From: Streptomyces wedmorensis
Lineage (GTDB): Bacteria > Actinomycetota > Actinomycetes > Streptomycetales > Streptomycetaceae
Reading direction: 5' to 3'
NCBI RefSeq assembly: GCF_000716445.1
Contig: NZ_JNWK01000033.1
Location: forward strand, 1-64,000
Length of the DNA stretch: 64,000 bases
The notes under the pieces were generated by a model that was given only the letters and a program-made list of their open reading frames with translations, was not told where the DNA came from and did not search any database. Within the stretch, counting starts at the first letter, position 1, and every line of letters starts with the position of its first letter. Shown one piece after another: positions 32,957 to 41,680 of this stretch. The position numbers and the translations under genes were made by a program.

Positions 32957-33556
32957 TCAGAAGTCCCAGCTCATGTGATTAGGAACGATGTAGGGAACCG
33001 ACCACTGCTGCGCCCGGGCCCCGTTGGCCCGCGAGCCGTCGGCGATCTCCAGGGCCTTGCCGCTGTTCCAGTTGTAGATCATCGTCCGCCGGTAGCTGGC
33101 GTACGGGAAGTCCCAGATCTGGGAGGCGACGTCGGCACACGTCCACTGCTGGGCACGGGCGCCGTCGGCACGCGAGAAGTCCGCGATCTCCAGGCACTTG
33201 CCGCTCTCGACGTTGATCAGGCGGTAGTTGTGGCGCTCCTGCTCCCACTGGTCGTACCAGACTCCCCTGAGTTCCCACCGCCAGGACTGGTGCCGGACCC
33301 CCACGCAGTCCCACTGCTGTGCGCGGGCGCCGTCCGCGTGCGAACCGTCCGCGATCTCGAGGCACTTGCCCGTCCCGACGTTCACGAGGCGTCCGACGTG
33401 TCCGTCGGGCGGGAAGATCGACGGGAGCGCCCTTCCGCTCCCCGCCGATCCGGAGTCGACGGGCTCGGCCGTCGCCGGGGCGACGGAGAAGGCGGCGAGC
33501 AGGGCGGCGCAGGCGAGTGCGCGCAGCACCCTGGGCAGCCGGACACGATGCGACAC
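32957..33556 (-). CDS. Secreted ricin-type beta-trefoil lectin-like protein
   Basis: 199 residues. The signal peptide (about 1-30, LRALACAALLAAFSVAPATA) is followed by a single RICIN domain. Its three lobes each contain the repeat GKCLEIADxSxADGARAQQW (third lobe GKALEIADGSRANG), with QxW-type AQQW ends. GTG 33554-33556 follows GAGGAG at 5 nt; the upstream frame carries no signal. It has no catalytic domain, so it is probably a stand-alone carbohydrate binder or a disordered-tail inhibitor-like lectin. Loss of the Cys in lobe three (GKAL for GKCL) removes one conserved position. Confidence 0.85.
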   Translation of the reverse strand: MSHRVRLPRVLRALACAALLAAFSVAPATAEPVDSGSAGSGRALPSIFPPDGHVGRLVNVGTGKCLEIADGSHADGARAQQWDCVGVRHQSWRWELRGVWYDQWEQERHNYRLINVESGKCLEIADFSRADGARAQQWTCADVASQIWDFPYASYRRTMIYNWNSGKALEIADGSRANGARAQQWSVPYIVPNHMSWDF

Positions 33557-33931
33557 GGTGACTCCTCGGAGCGGGGGAGGCAAGATCGGGAACGGCGAAT
33601 GTACTGACGCGGGGCGAGAAGGGGCATCGGCCGTCCGTGTGGTCCCGGCGCGCGCCGGGACGTCCGGTACTCCCCCGAACGGGAACCGTGCGCCCCCACG
33701 CGGCCACCCGAGGCGAAGCGGGACGACCACCCACGGTGACGGGGAGGCGGCGTCGGCCCGCGCCGACGCACCGGCCGGTCCGGGCGGGAACGTCATCTAA
33801 AATTGCCGCGGGCCGCGGCCGACGTCGATCAGAGAATCCCGGGGAATCGCGTGACCACCGTGTGTCACAGGGGCGCGGGAAGCCCGGCTCCCCGCCCACG
33901 AACAAGAAGAACTCCCAGGGAGAAGTGAGGT
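33557..33931. other. Intergenic region between lectin and deoxynucleoside kinase genes
   Basis: About 375 nt with promoter material only. TAAAAT at 33798-33803 is an A/T-rich -10-like hexamer, rare in this DNA, about 130 nt before the kinase start. No RNA gene or coding frame with proper bias seen. Confidence 0.4.
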
Positions 33932-34597
33932 ATGCCGGTGATCTGCGTCGGAGGCATGATCGGAATCGGCAAGACGAGTGTGGCCGAGCTGCTCGCCAAG
34001 GAGCTGGGCAGCGAGGTCTTCTACGAGAGCGTGGAGGACAACCCGATCCTTCCGCTCTTCTACTCGGCGAGTCCCGAGGAGATAGAGGCGAAGCGCTACC
34101 CCTTCCTCCTCCAGCTCTACTTCCTGCAGACGAGGTTCGCCGCCATCAAGGAGGCGTACAAGCAGGGCGACAACGTGCTCGACCGGTCCATCTACGAGGA
34201 CTGGTACTTCGCCAAGGTCAACCACGAGCTGGGCCGGATCAGCTCCCTCGAGATGCAGGTGTACGAGGGGCTGCTCGAGGAGATGATGCGCGAGATCGAC
34301 GGCCTGCCGTACCGCAAGGCCCCCGATCTCATGGTCTACCTCAAGGCGGACTTCGAGACGGTCATGCACCGCATCGGGCTGCGGGGACGCGATTTCGAGC
34401 AGGACGCGGGGCTCGTCGAGTACTACCGCACGCTGTGGTCCGGCTACGACGACTGGGTGCACGAGCACTACTCGGCCAGCGACGTCCTCGTCGTCGACAT
34501 GAACCACACGGACGTGGTGAACAACCCGGACGACGCGGCCCGGGTGGCGCGCGAGGTCAAGGAAGCCCTGGCGGAGAGCGGACGCCGCGTGCTCTGA
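33932..34597 (+). CDS. Deoxynucleoside kinase (dAdo/dGuo kinase family)
   Basis: 221 residues. P-loop GGMIGIGKTS is near residue 7, the ERS/DRS motif LDRSIYEDWYF near 88 and the Arg-rich lid GLRGRDFEQ near 150, the standard dNK plan. It phosphorylates deoxynucleosides for salvage, most likely purine deoxynucleosides by similarity to Gram-positive dAK/dGK. GGGAGAAG precedes the ATG. The neighbours (lectin, lanthipeptide genes) give no functional link. It is convergent with lanM, with only 25 nt between stops. Confidence 0.87.
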   Translation: MPVICVGGMIGIGKTSVAELLAKELGSEVFYESVEDNPILPLFYSASPEEIEAKRYPFLLQLYFLQTRFAAIKEAYKQGDNVLDRSIYEDWYFAKVNHELGRISSLEMQVYEGLLEEMMREIDGLPYRKAPDLMVYLKADFETVMHRIGLRGRDFEQDAGLVEYYRTLWSGYDDWVHEHYSASDVLVVDMNHTDVVNNPDDAARVAREVKEALAESGRRVL

Positions 34598-34622
34598 CCG
34601 GCGCCCGCCCGCGTGCCCTCTC

Positions 34623-37460
34623 CTATGCCGGGGGGAGGGCCAGGAGGAGCGGTGAGCTCAGCCTGGCGTCCGGATGCATCCGCAGGAGCTGGTGGACGAC
34701 TCCGGACAGCCCCGGGAGCAGTCCCGGGGCGAAGGCCTCCTTGGCGAGGCCGCCGACGGGGCCGCGCTGCTCGATGCCGGTGAGCAGCTCCGCGTCCGCC
34801 TGGGCTGCGGACGGCCCCTCGTAGCCGTTCAGGCCGCGCAGGCGGTGGAGGATCTCCCAGAGTCCGAGGTCGCCGTGGCAGAGGGTGTGGCTCCAGCCGA
34901 AGCCCTCGCGCAGGCCGGCCGGGCCCGAGCGGAGCGCGGTGTCCAGGTGGCGCGGGTCGCCGGTGCGCTCGTGGAGGTCGACGGCGGCCAGGCCTATGCC
35001 GGTGCTGCCGTGACACCACGCGGTGGGATGGTCGACCTCTCCCCCGCCCCGCGCGTCGGCCCAGGCCCGTTCGCCGGGCGAGTACAGCGACTCCTCGAAG
35101 TCGTGGGCCAGGGAGCCGAGTTCGTACCACCGGCGCCGTTCGGTCGGGCTGCCGGCGGTGGAGAGGGCGAGCCTGGTGAGCGCCCAGCCGGCGCCGGTGG
35201 AGCCATGGGCGAATCCGCCGATGCCCTCGGGGAACATCACCGTGGACCAGCGTGCTCCGCGGTCGTCGACGACCGCGGTCGCCTCCAGTCGCCGCCCGGC
35301 TTCGGCGGCGACGTCCGACCACCTTTCCCTGCCGGTGAGTTCGGCGAGGTCGAGCAGGGGGACGATCACGCCCGCCACGCCGCCGAGCACGTCGAGCACC
35401 CGGTCCTCGGCGATGAGCTCCGGGGTCAGCAGCGCGGCCCTGGCGCGGGCGCGGTCGAGCGCTTCGGACGTCCCGAGGACTCGGTGGAGGGCTGCCCAGG
35501 TCCACACCTGCGAGGCGATCCCGGTGAACCCGCCGAGCTGGCGGGTCGGTGTGGTGTCCTCGGTGGCTGCCAGCACCTCCAGGGCGCCGGCCAGCACGGT
35601 CTCGACGCCGTCCACCGGGTCGGCCCGGCCCGCCCGCTGCTCCCGTACGTACTCGGCGAGGGCGAGGGCGACGCCGCCCTGGCCGGTGTAGAGGTCCGCG
35701 CCGAGCGGGCGGACGGCCCAGCCGTACTCCGTGAGCACCGGACTGATCCACGTCGCGGTGGCGTCGGTGCCGCGTACGGCCGCCGCGCGGATCGTCTCCA
35801 CGGCCGCGGCCGCCAGGGCGCGACGGCGCCGGTCCAGGTCATCGGTGCTCGGTGACCTGGCGGGCGTCCGCACCCGGTCGGGGAGCTGCCGTTCGTTCAG
35901 ATAGGCACCGACCAGCGCGCTGCGGATGGTGTCGCGCTCGCGGGTGAGGTCCGCCTGCCGCCATCCGGTCAGGAAGGCGGCCGACCGCTGTTCGTCCACC
36001 CGCTCGACGAACACGGGGACGTCACCGACGAGCAGGTCCGCGATCTCCCCGTCGATCACCGCGGGTTCGCGGGGCGCGCCCGGAGCGGCGAGGGCGTTGC
36101 GGTGGAGGATGTCCCGTGCCCGCGCCAGGCCGGCTTCCGGGTCATGCAGCGAGGCCGGGTGCCAGAGCATCCGGCCGATGTCCGTGTACGCCTGCGTGGG
36201 CCGGCGGATCCTGCGGACGGCACATCCGTCGAACACCTTGATCAGCGTGCCGAGTTCACCGCTCGCGTCGAGTTCGGCGAGCGTCCCGGTGAGCGTGTCG
36301 AAACCGGTCAGCACCTGGTCCCAGTGGCGGATCAGGACCGGCTCGGGGCTGGGGTGGTTGCCGGCCGGCGGCAGGTCCACCACGCCGACCTCCATGCGGG
36401 CGGTGTCCAGCCCCCCGTCCGCGATGACCGGGACACGGATCCTCGGCTGCTGGCCGGGCAGCCCGCCCGCGGCCGACAGGTCCACGCCGGCGAGGGCGTA
36501 GCCGTCGGTGCGCAGCGGCAGGATGCCGGTGCGCAGTACGGTGTTGCGGATCGTCCGGGCCGCCTGGTCGACGGCGTCGCCGCGCCCGCTGGGCGGGACC
36601 TCGACGTCGGGCGTGAAGAGGGCCTCGGCGTCGACCACGGCGGGCACCGGGCCGTGGGCCACGAGGTTCTCGGCGTGCAGGTCGGTCCCGCCGAGGAGTC
36701 GCATCACCGCCAGCCATCCGCCCAGGGCGCGGTAGAAGCGGGCGAGTTCCGCCTCGTCCCGGCAGTAGTGGTGGCCGAGGTGCTCGGCCCATCCGTAGCC
36801 GTCCCGGAGCACCACCCTCGGCACGCCCAGGTCCTCGGCGCCGGGGACGGCGGCGACGAAGGAGCGCAGCGCGGCGTCCACTTCCGCCGGCCGCGGCTTG
36901 TACATGACGCTGCCCGTCTCGAAGAGCACCCGGGCCACCGCCCGCCCTCCGTGGTGGGTGTCCCCGCGCGCGAGCTCCAGGGCGCGCAGGGGGCCCGGAT
37001 CGTCGCCGAGCAGGCCGACGACGGCCTCCCTGTCGGCGGCGAGCCGGGTTCCGAGTTCCAGCGCGCCTTCGACGAGGAGGCGCCCGGAGGCGAAGACCCG
37101 TTCACGCAGCGCCGGGTACCGGCGGTGCAGGGTCTCGGCGAAGTCCGGGGCGGAGGCGTGCCGGATGAAGGCGCCCCAGCGGGCGGCCGAGTCCGCACCG
37201 GGCAGTTCGCCGGCGAGGGCGGCGGCCCGCAGTTCCAGCAGGAGCACCCGGTTGAGCCGGAGTTGCAGCGTACGGCCGAGGGCCTCGCGCGTCGCCTTGC
37301 GTAGTACCGCCCGCTCGTCTGCGGACAGCCCGGCGATCTCCGGGATCCGGTCCCCCAGCTCGGCGTACAGGGGGGCGACGAAGGCGTCCACCGGGGCCGC
37401 GAACCATCCCTCGGGTGGTGTTCCGTCGGCCGAGCGGGCCGCTGCCACCGGTTCCACCAT
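34623..37460 (-). CDS. lanM: Class II lanthipeptide synthetase LanM
   Basis: 945 residues, normal LanM size. The N-terminal dehydratase (DUF4135, about 110-480) has GSVMYKPRPAEV (about 185), GTDLHAENLVAHG (about 265) and the late DGCAVRRIRRPTQAY. The C-terminal LanC-like cyclase (about 610-945) has GFAHGSTG (about 750) and the zinc ligands in WCHG (Cys about 816) and LCHGD (Cys861, His862). It would phosphorylate and eliminate Ser/Thr in the precursor, then add Cys to form (methyl)lanthionine rings. AGGAGAGGA lies 7 nt before ATG 37458-37460. It sits 209 nt downstream of the precursor gene. No LanT, protease or immunity gene adjoins. Confidence 0.95.
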   Translation of the reverse strand: MVEPVAAARSADGTPPEGWFAAPVDAFVAPLYAELGDRIPEIAGLSADERAVLRKATREALGRTLQLRLNRVLLLELRAAALAGELPGADSAARWGAFIRHASAPDFAETLHRRYPALRERVFASGRLLVEGALELGTRLAADREAVVGLLGDDPGPLRALELARGDTHHGGRAVARVLFETGSVMYKPRPAEVDAALRSFVAAVPGAEDLGVPRVVLRDGYGWAEHLGHHYCRDEAELARFYRALGGWLAVMRLLGGTDLHAENLVAHGPVPAVVDAEALFTPDVEVPPSGRGDAVDQAARTIRNTVLRTGILPLRTDGYALAGVDLSAAGGLPGQQPRIRVPVIADGGLDTARMEVGVVDLPPAGNHPSPEPVLIRHWDQVLTGFDTLTGTLAELDASGELGTLIKVFDGCAVRRIRRPTQAYTDIGRMLWHPASLHDPEAGLARARDILHRNALAAPGAPREPAVIDGEIADLLVGDVPVFVERVDEQRSAAFLTGWRQADLTRERDTIRSALVGAYLNERQLPDRVRTPARSPSTDDLDRRRRALAAAAVETIRAAAVRGTDATATWISPVLTEYGWAVRPLGADLYTGQGGVALALAEYVREQRAGRADPVDGVETVLAGALEVLAATEDTTPTRQLGGFTGIASQVWTWAALHRVLGTSEALDRARARAALLTPELIAEDRVLDVLGGVAGVIVPLLDLAELTGRERWSDVAAEAGRRLEATAVVDDRGARWSTVMFPEGIGGFAHGSTGAGWALTRLALSTAGSPTERRRWYELGSLAHDFEESLYSPGERAWADARGGGEVDHPTAWCHGSTGIGLAAVDLHERTGDPRHLDTALRSGPAGLREGFGWSHTLCHGDLGLWEILHRLRGLNGYEGPSAAQADAELLTGIEQRGPVGGLAKEAFAPGLLPGLSGVVHQLLRMHPDARLSSPLLLALPPA

Positions 37461-37612
37461 GCTGGGTCCTCTCCTGACGACGGGTGCACGTGATCCGGCC
37501 CGGGCCGGTGGCGCGTCCCCGCGAGCCGCTCCGGCCGGACGCGTCCGGTCGCGGGCGCCCGGATCCCGGCCGCGCGGACCGGGTCGGGTCGGCGTCGGGT
37601 CGGCGTCGCGGG

Positions 37613-37639
37613 CCGGGGGACCCTTCAGGGGTCCCCCGG
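37613..37639 (-). terminator. Terminator/attenuator between lanA and lanM
   Basis: CCGGGGGACCC (37613-37623) pairs perfectly with GGGTCCCCCGG (37629-37639) over TTCAG, starting 30 nt after the lanA stop. A leaky terminator here would give more precursor than synthetase transcript, as in many lantibiotic operons. Confidence 0.75.
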
Positions 37640-37669
37640 GTGTTGCGTGTGGTGCCGTACGGCGGTTCG

Positions 37670-37873
37670 TCAGCAGCAGTAGCTGTGCCACGAGCCGGTA
37701 CAGCTGCTGCACCCGGTGAGCAGCGCCTCGGTGGCGTCGGTCAGCGCGGCCTCTCCGGCCGCTCCGCCCACGTAGAGCGGGCCGGCCGGGTTGTCGGCGC
37801 CGAAGGCCGTCTCGGCCCCCCGGAGCCAGGCGGTGACGATCTCGTCGGTACGGCTGGCGGACATGACGGGCAT
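37670..37873 (-). CDS. lanA: Class II lanthipeptide precursor LanA (mersacidin/lichenicidin-type leader)
   Basis: 67 residues. The leader has the family marks DEIVTAW (about 10-16) and NPAG (28-31), followed by an acidic/Leu segment ALTDATEALLTG. Cleavage is most likely after LLTG (Gly54), giving the 13-residue core CSSCTGSWHSYCC, with four Cys, four Ser and one Thr. Cleavage at the VGG (residue 37) is the alternative and would give a 30-residue peptide. AGGAGG (37880-37885) lies 6 nt before ATG 37871-37873; a second in-frame ATG is at 37862-37864. lanM lies downstream on the same strand. The core is much shorter than mersacidin-group cores, and the first Cys has no Ser/Thr before it. Confidence 0.88.
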   Translation of the reverse strand: MPVMSASRTDEIVTAWLRGAETAFGADNPAGPLYVGGAAGEAALTDATEALLTGCSSCTGSWHSYCC

Positions 37874-38186
37874 GCGGTTCCTCCTACGAATCGCAGGGAA
37901 TGCGCGGAAATACAGAATCCACCGGAGGATGTCCGTCCGAGACCTGCCAGAACCGGTCATTTTTCATTCAGGTGTTCGGTCGCGTCCGGAGATCGCCGAC
38001 GCGCCGCGGGACCCGTGTCCGCCGATCCGTGCGCCGGGACGCGAGCCGAGGTGAGTGGCGGTGCCCCGCCCCGTACGTCCCGGTCCGACGCATCCGCCCG
38101 GACGGAGGCGCCTCGGACGGCGACCGGGCCCGTCAAGTGGCGTCGTGCTCACACATTCGGCCATTCGCCGGCCGCGGCCCGCCGCC
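37874..38186. other. lanA upstream region
   Basis: About 310 nt between the end of the ATP-binding protein gene (38187) and lanA. It holds an AT-rich island (37950-37980, GTCATTTTTCATTCAGG) and, nearer lanA, a candidate -10 (TGTATT on the minus strand, about 37910-37915), but no convincing -35. No transporter, immunity or second precursor frame was found here. Confidence 0.4.
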
Positions 38187-38954
38187 TCAGTGAGCGGGGT
38201 CGTGATCGTGTTCCGGCCCTTGGGTCCCGGTGCCGAGGTAGGCCTCGCGCACGGCGGGGTTCGCGTGGATCTCGGCAGGCGTGCCTTCGGCGAGGACGTG
38301 TCCGAGGTCGAGTACGACGACGCGGGAGCAGAGGTCCATCACGAAGGCCACGTTGTGCTCGACGAGGAGCACGGCGCAGTCGTCGTCGGTGGCCGTGCGG
38401 CGGATGAGGGAGGCGAGTCGCCGGCGCTCTTCTGGGGTGGTGCCGGAGGCGGGTTCGTCCAGGAGGAGGACGCGGGGCGGGTCGGCGAGGGCGCGGGCCA
38501 GCTCGACCATGCGGGCCTGGCCGACGGGCAGGCCGCCCGCGTACGAGTCGGCGAGCGCGTCGAGTCCGCAGTCGTGGAGCACGGCGGCGGCCCGCTGCCG
38601 GTGACGGCCCGCGGAGGGGCGTACGCCGCCGCGCCAGTCCTGTGCGACGACGAGGTTGTCCGTGACGGTCAACTGGCCGAAGAGCTGCTGGCGTTGGAAG
38701 GTGCGGCGGATGCCGTGCCGGGCTCGCCAGGACGGCGGGCGGCGGGTGATGTCCGTGCCGTCGTACGCGATGGCGCCGGCGTCCGGTCGCCGCATGCCCG
38801 ACAGCACGTCGAAGAGTGTCGTCTTGCCCGCGCCGTTCGGGCCTATGAGGCCGCAGACCTCGCCGGGGCGCACGGAGACGGTCACGCCGCGCAGGGCGTG
38901 GACGCCGCCGAAGCGGACGTCGATCCCGCTCGCGTGGAGCAGAGGCTGGTTCAT
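38187..38954 (-). CDS. LivG-type ABC transporter ATP-binding protein
   Basis: 255 residues. Walker A GPNGAGKTT near residue 38; signature replaced by PVGQARMVELARAL (about 155); Walker B VLLLDEPASGT (about 170); H-loop VEHNVAFVM (about 208). The segment IRRTFQRQQLFGQLTVTDNLVV and the ending AEGTPAEIHANPAVREAYLG are typical of LivG ATPases for branched-chain amino acids, urea or amides. ATG overlaps the stop of the permease-ATPase fusion (ATGA). The LSGGQ-like motif is PVGQA, a conservative drift seen in this family. The C-terminus ends in an acidic/His tail. Confidence 0.9.
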   Translation of the reverse strand: MNQPLLHASGIDVRFGGVHALRGVTVSVRPGEVCGLIGPNGAGKTTLFDVLSGMRRPDAGAIAYDGTDITRRPPSWRARHGIRRTFQRQQLFGQLTVTDNLVVAQDWRGGVRPSAGRHRQRAAAVLHDCGLDALADSYAGGLPVGQARMVELARALADPPRVLLLDEPASGTTPEERRRLASLIRRTATDDDCAVLLVEHNVAFVMDLCSRVVVLDLGHVLAEGTPAEIHANPAVREAYLGTGTQGPEHDHDPAH

Positions 38955-41668
38955 CGGCGGACTCCCGTCCCCAGGTACGCCTCGGCGAGCCGGTCCCTGT
39001 CCACTTCGGATCGCGGCCCTGACCAGGCGATCTCGCCCTGTGCGAGGTACGCGACGGTGTCGGCGGCGCCGAGCGCGTCGGCGGCCTTCTCCTCGACGAG
39101 GAGGAGCGCGGTGCCGTGGTCGCGGAGTTCGGTCAGGAGCTGGAAGACCTCGTCCACGACGCGGGGCGCGAGGCCGAGGGACGGCTCGTCGGCGACGAGG
39201 ACGGCCGGTGGTCGCTGGAGGAGCGGGGCGAGGGCGAGGAGTTGCTGCTCGCCCCCGGAGAGGGACCCGGCGACGACGGTGCGGCGGGCGGCGAGCCCGG
39301 GGAACCGCGCGTACACGGCGTCGCGGTCCTCGGCCTCCGTCAGCTGCAGGGCCAGGTTCGCCTCGATCGAGAGCCCGGGGAAGACACCCCGCCCTTCGGG
39401 AGCGAGCCGTACCCCGCGACGCGCCCGGGCGACGGCCGTGTCGCGGGTGGCGTCCTCGCCCCGGACCCGTACGACTCCGTCGGCGGGCCGCAGCAGGCCC
39501 GCCGCCACCCGGCAGAGGGTGGACTTCCCGGCCCCGTTGGGTCCGAGCAGTACCAGCACCTCTCCCGGGCGCACCGCGAGGTCCACCCCGTGCAGCACGG
39601 GCGCGCCGCCGTACCCGGCGCGTACGCCGCTCAGCCGGAGCGCGCTCGGCGTCTCGCCGGGGCCGCCGTCCGTTCCCGGGGCGGTGTTCCCGGCGCCGGT
39701 GGCGTACGCGTCGGCCGTCCGCGCGCGGGGTGGCGCGGACGAGCGGTCACCGGCCCGTGTCGCGGCGCGCCGGGCCGCTCGCCTGGACGGCAGCGCGGCG
39801 CAGTACCCGTCCGGGTCGTTCGCCAGCGCGAGCCCCGCCAGGCCGAAGAGGATCACCGGAAGGTGCGCGGACTCCGTCACGTACGTCGTCATCAGGTGCG
39901 GGACCACGGCGAAGACGAGCCCCGCCACCACCGCGAACTGCGGCCTGCGCACTCCCGCGGCGACCACGACCGCCAGCCACACCAGGCCGGTCATCGCGGT
40001 GAAGTCCGTGGCCGTGATGCGGGTGTTGTACGAGGCGTAGAGCACTCCTCCGAGGCCCGCGAGGCCCGCGGACACGGTGAACAGCAGGAGTTTGGTCCGC
40101 ACCACCGACACCCCGGACGCCGCGGCGGCCTCCGGGGCCGAGCGGACCGCGAGCATGGCCCGGCCCCAGCGGGAGCCGCGCAACCGGGTCAGCAGCGCGA
40201 CGAGCACCGCGCTGAGCAGTACGAGGGCGAGCCCCATCGCCCGGTCGTCGGCCAGGTCCACGGGGCCGGCCACCGGCCGGGGTATCTCCCAGCCGGTGTC
40301 GCCGTTGCGGAGCCGGCCGAGCTGGAAGAGCACCTGGTCCGCCAGGAAGGCGAGCGCGAGCGTGGCCAGGGCCAGTGATCTGCCGCCGAGCCGCAGGGCG
40401 GGCAGTGCGACGACCGCGCCGAGCAGGGCTGCCGCGGCGGTGCCGGCCGCCGCCGCGGCGACGAAGGGCCAGCCGTGACTCATCAGCAGCCCCGCGACCA
40501 GAGCGGCGCCGGTCACGAACGTCGCCTGGGCCAGGGACACCATCGCGCCGAGGCCGGTGACGACCGTGAACGACATGAACACGAGCCCGATCGCGAGGCC
40601 TTGGGCCAGGATCCCGCTCCAGAAGGGCGTGGTGACGGTGTAGAACGCCGTGCCGAGCAGGGCGCCGGCGACGACCCACCCGCCCCAGCGGCGGCCCCAC
40701 CCCTTTCCGGCGAGGTAGTCGACCGGTGGCGGGTCCGCGGCCGCCGTGCCCGCCGCACGCTGCCGCCGGACCAGGACGACGAGCCCGGCGAAGAGGACGA
40801 GGAACGGCACGGCCGTGCGGAAGCCGGTGATGTCGTCCGTGAAGGACGCGTACCCCGCAACCAGGTTCTGGAGCACGCCGAGCCCGAGGCCGCCCGCGAA
40901 GGCGAGGGGCACCGACACGAAGCGCCCGAGGACCGCCGCGGTGGCCGAGACGAACAGGAACAGCGTGTAGTCGTGCGCGGAGAGGCCGAGGAGCGGGGTG
41001 GCGAGGACACCGGCGAGGCCCGCGAGACCGGACGACAGCATCCACGCCATGGAGGACAGCCGGTCCGCGCTGATGCCCCGCAGCTCGGTCAGGGTGCGGT
41101 CGTCGACCGCCGCCCGCAGTCGCAGTCCGAGGTGGGTGTGCCGCATCAGGGCCCACAGTCCGGCCGCCGCGACGGCCGTGGTGATCCAGGTGATCAGCTG
41201 GTCGGAGTCGACGCCCACACCGTCGATCGGCTGCCAGGACACGGCTGGGCTCGGCCCGACGCCGGGCAGCCCGAACTGGTTCTCGGCGGGCAGGACGGGG
41301 GCGCCTGCCCGCTCCAGGAGTTCGACCGTCCACCGCCCGGCCGCGGGCAGCGCGACCAGCAGACCGATCGTGGCCACGATCTGCGCCGTCTGGCCGACCC
41401 CGGCCAGTTTCCTGAACATCAGCCGGTCCAGGACACCGCCGAGGCCGGGCGCCACCACGCACACCAGGAGCAGCGCGGTGGGGACGGCCGGCCAGCCGAA
41501 GCCGGAGTGGAGCTCGTAGTACGCCAGCGCGCACAGGTAGGCGGTGGAGCCGTGCGCGAAGTTGAACACCCCGGAGGCGGAGTACGACAGCACGAGGCCG
41601 GTCGCGAGCAGCGCGTACAAAGCGCCGGAGACCAGTCCGCTCAGGACGAAGCCCAGCAGGTCACCCAC
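38951..41668 (-). CDS. LivH-LivM-LivF fusion: two permeases plus ATPase of a branched-chain-type ABC transporter
   Basis: 905 residues in one frame without an internal stop. About 1-300 is a LivH permease (GALYALLATGLVLSYSASGV, FNFAHGSTAYLCA). About 325-630 is a LivM permease (GLAIGLVFMSFTVVTGLGAM, SLAQATFVTGAALVAGLL, GVSVVRTKLLLFTVSAGLAG). After a Thr/Ala/Gly linker, about 665-905 is a LivF ATPase: Walker A GPNGAGKST, signature LSGGEQQLLALAPLL, Walker B VLVADEPSLGL, ending LAEAYLGTGVRR. Normally these are three genes; two-part LivH-LivM fusions are known, but the triple fusion is unusual. GTG 41666-41668, 12 nt after the binding-protein stop. Confidence 0.9.
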   Translation of the reverse strand: MGDLLGFVLSGLVSGALYALLATGLVLSYSASGVFNFAHGSTAYLCALAYYELHSGFGWPAVPTALLLVCVVAPGLGGVLDRLMFRKLAGVGQTAQIVATIGLLVALPAAGRWTVELLERAGAPVLPAENQFGLPGVGPSPAVSWQPIDGVGVDSDQLITWITTAVAAAGLWALMRHTHLGLRLRAAVDDRTLTELRGISADRLSSMAWMLSSGLAGLAGVLATPLLGLSAHDYTLFLFVSATAAVLGRFVSVPLAFAGGLGLGVLQNLVAGYASFTDDITGFRTAVPFLVLFAGLVVLVRRQRAAGTAAADPPPVDYLAGKGWGRRWGGWVVAGALLGTAFYTVTTPFWSGILAQGLAIGLVFMSFTVVTGLGAMVSLAQATFVTGAALVAGLLMSHGWPFVAAAAAGTAAAALLGAVVALPALRLGGRSLALATLALAFLADQVLFQLGRLRNGDTGWEIPRPVAGPVDLADDRAMGLALVLLSAVLVALLTRLRGSRWGRAMLAVRSAPEAAAASGVSVVRTKLLLFTVSAGLAGLGGVLYASYNTRITATDFTAMTGLVWLAVVVAAGVRRPQFAVVAGLVFAVVPHLMTTYVTESAHLPVILFGLAGLALANDPDGYCAALPSRRAARRAATRAGDRSSAPPRARTADAYATGAGNTAPGTDGGPGETPSALRLSGVRAGYGGAPVLHGVDLAVRPGEVLVLLGPNGAGKSTLCRVAAGLLRPADGVVRVRGEDATRDTAVARARRGVRLAPEGRGVFPGLSIEANLALQLTEAEDRDAVYARFPGLAARRTVVAGSLSGGEQQLLALAPLLQRPPAVLVADEPSLGLAPRVVDEVFQLLTELRDHGTALLLVEEKAADALGAADTVAYLAQGEIAWSGPRSEVDRDRLAEAYLGTGVRR

Positions 41669-41680
41669 GTGACGCGCCCC

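Noticed and set aside
33932..34597. Deoxynucleoside kinase as part of the lanthipeptide cluster
   Set aside because: It is convergent with lanM, has a housekeeping salvage role in its family, and no known role in lanthipeptide maturation.
37464..37712. Longer LanM with an 84-residue N-terminal extension
   Set aside because: The extension would begin inside lanA in another frame and cross the attenuator; the ATG at 37458-37460 has a good ribosome site and gives the normal LanM N-terminus.
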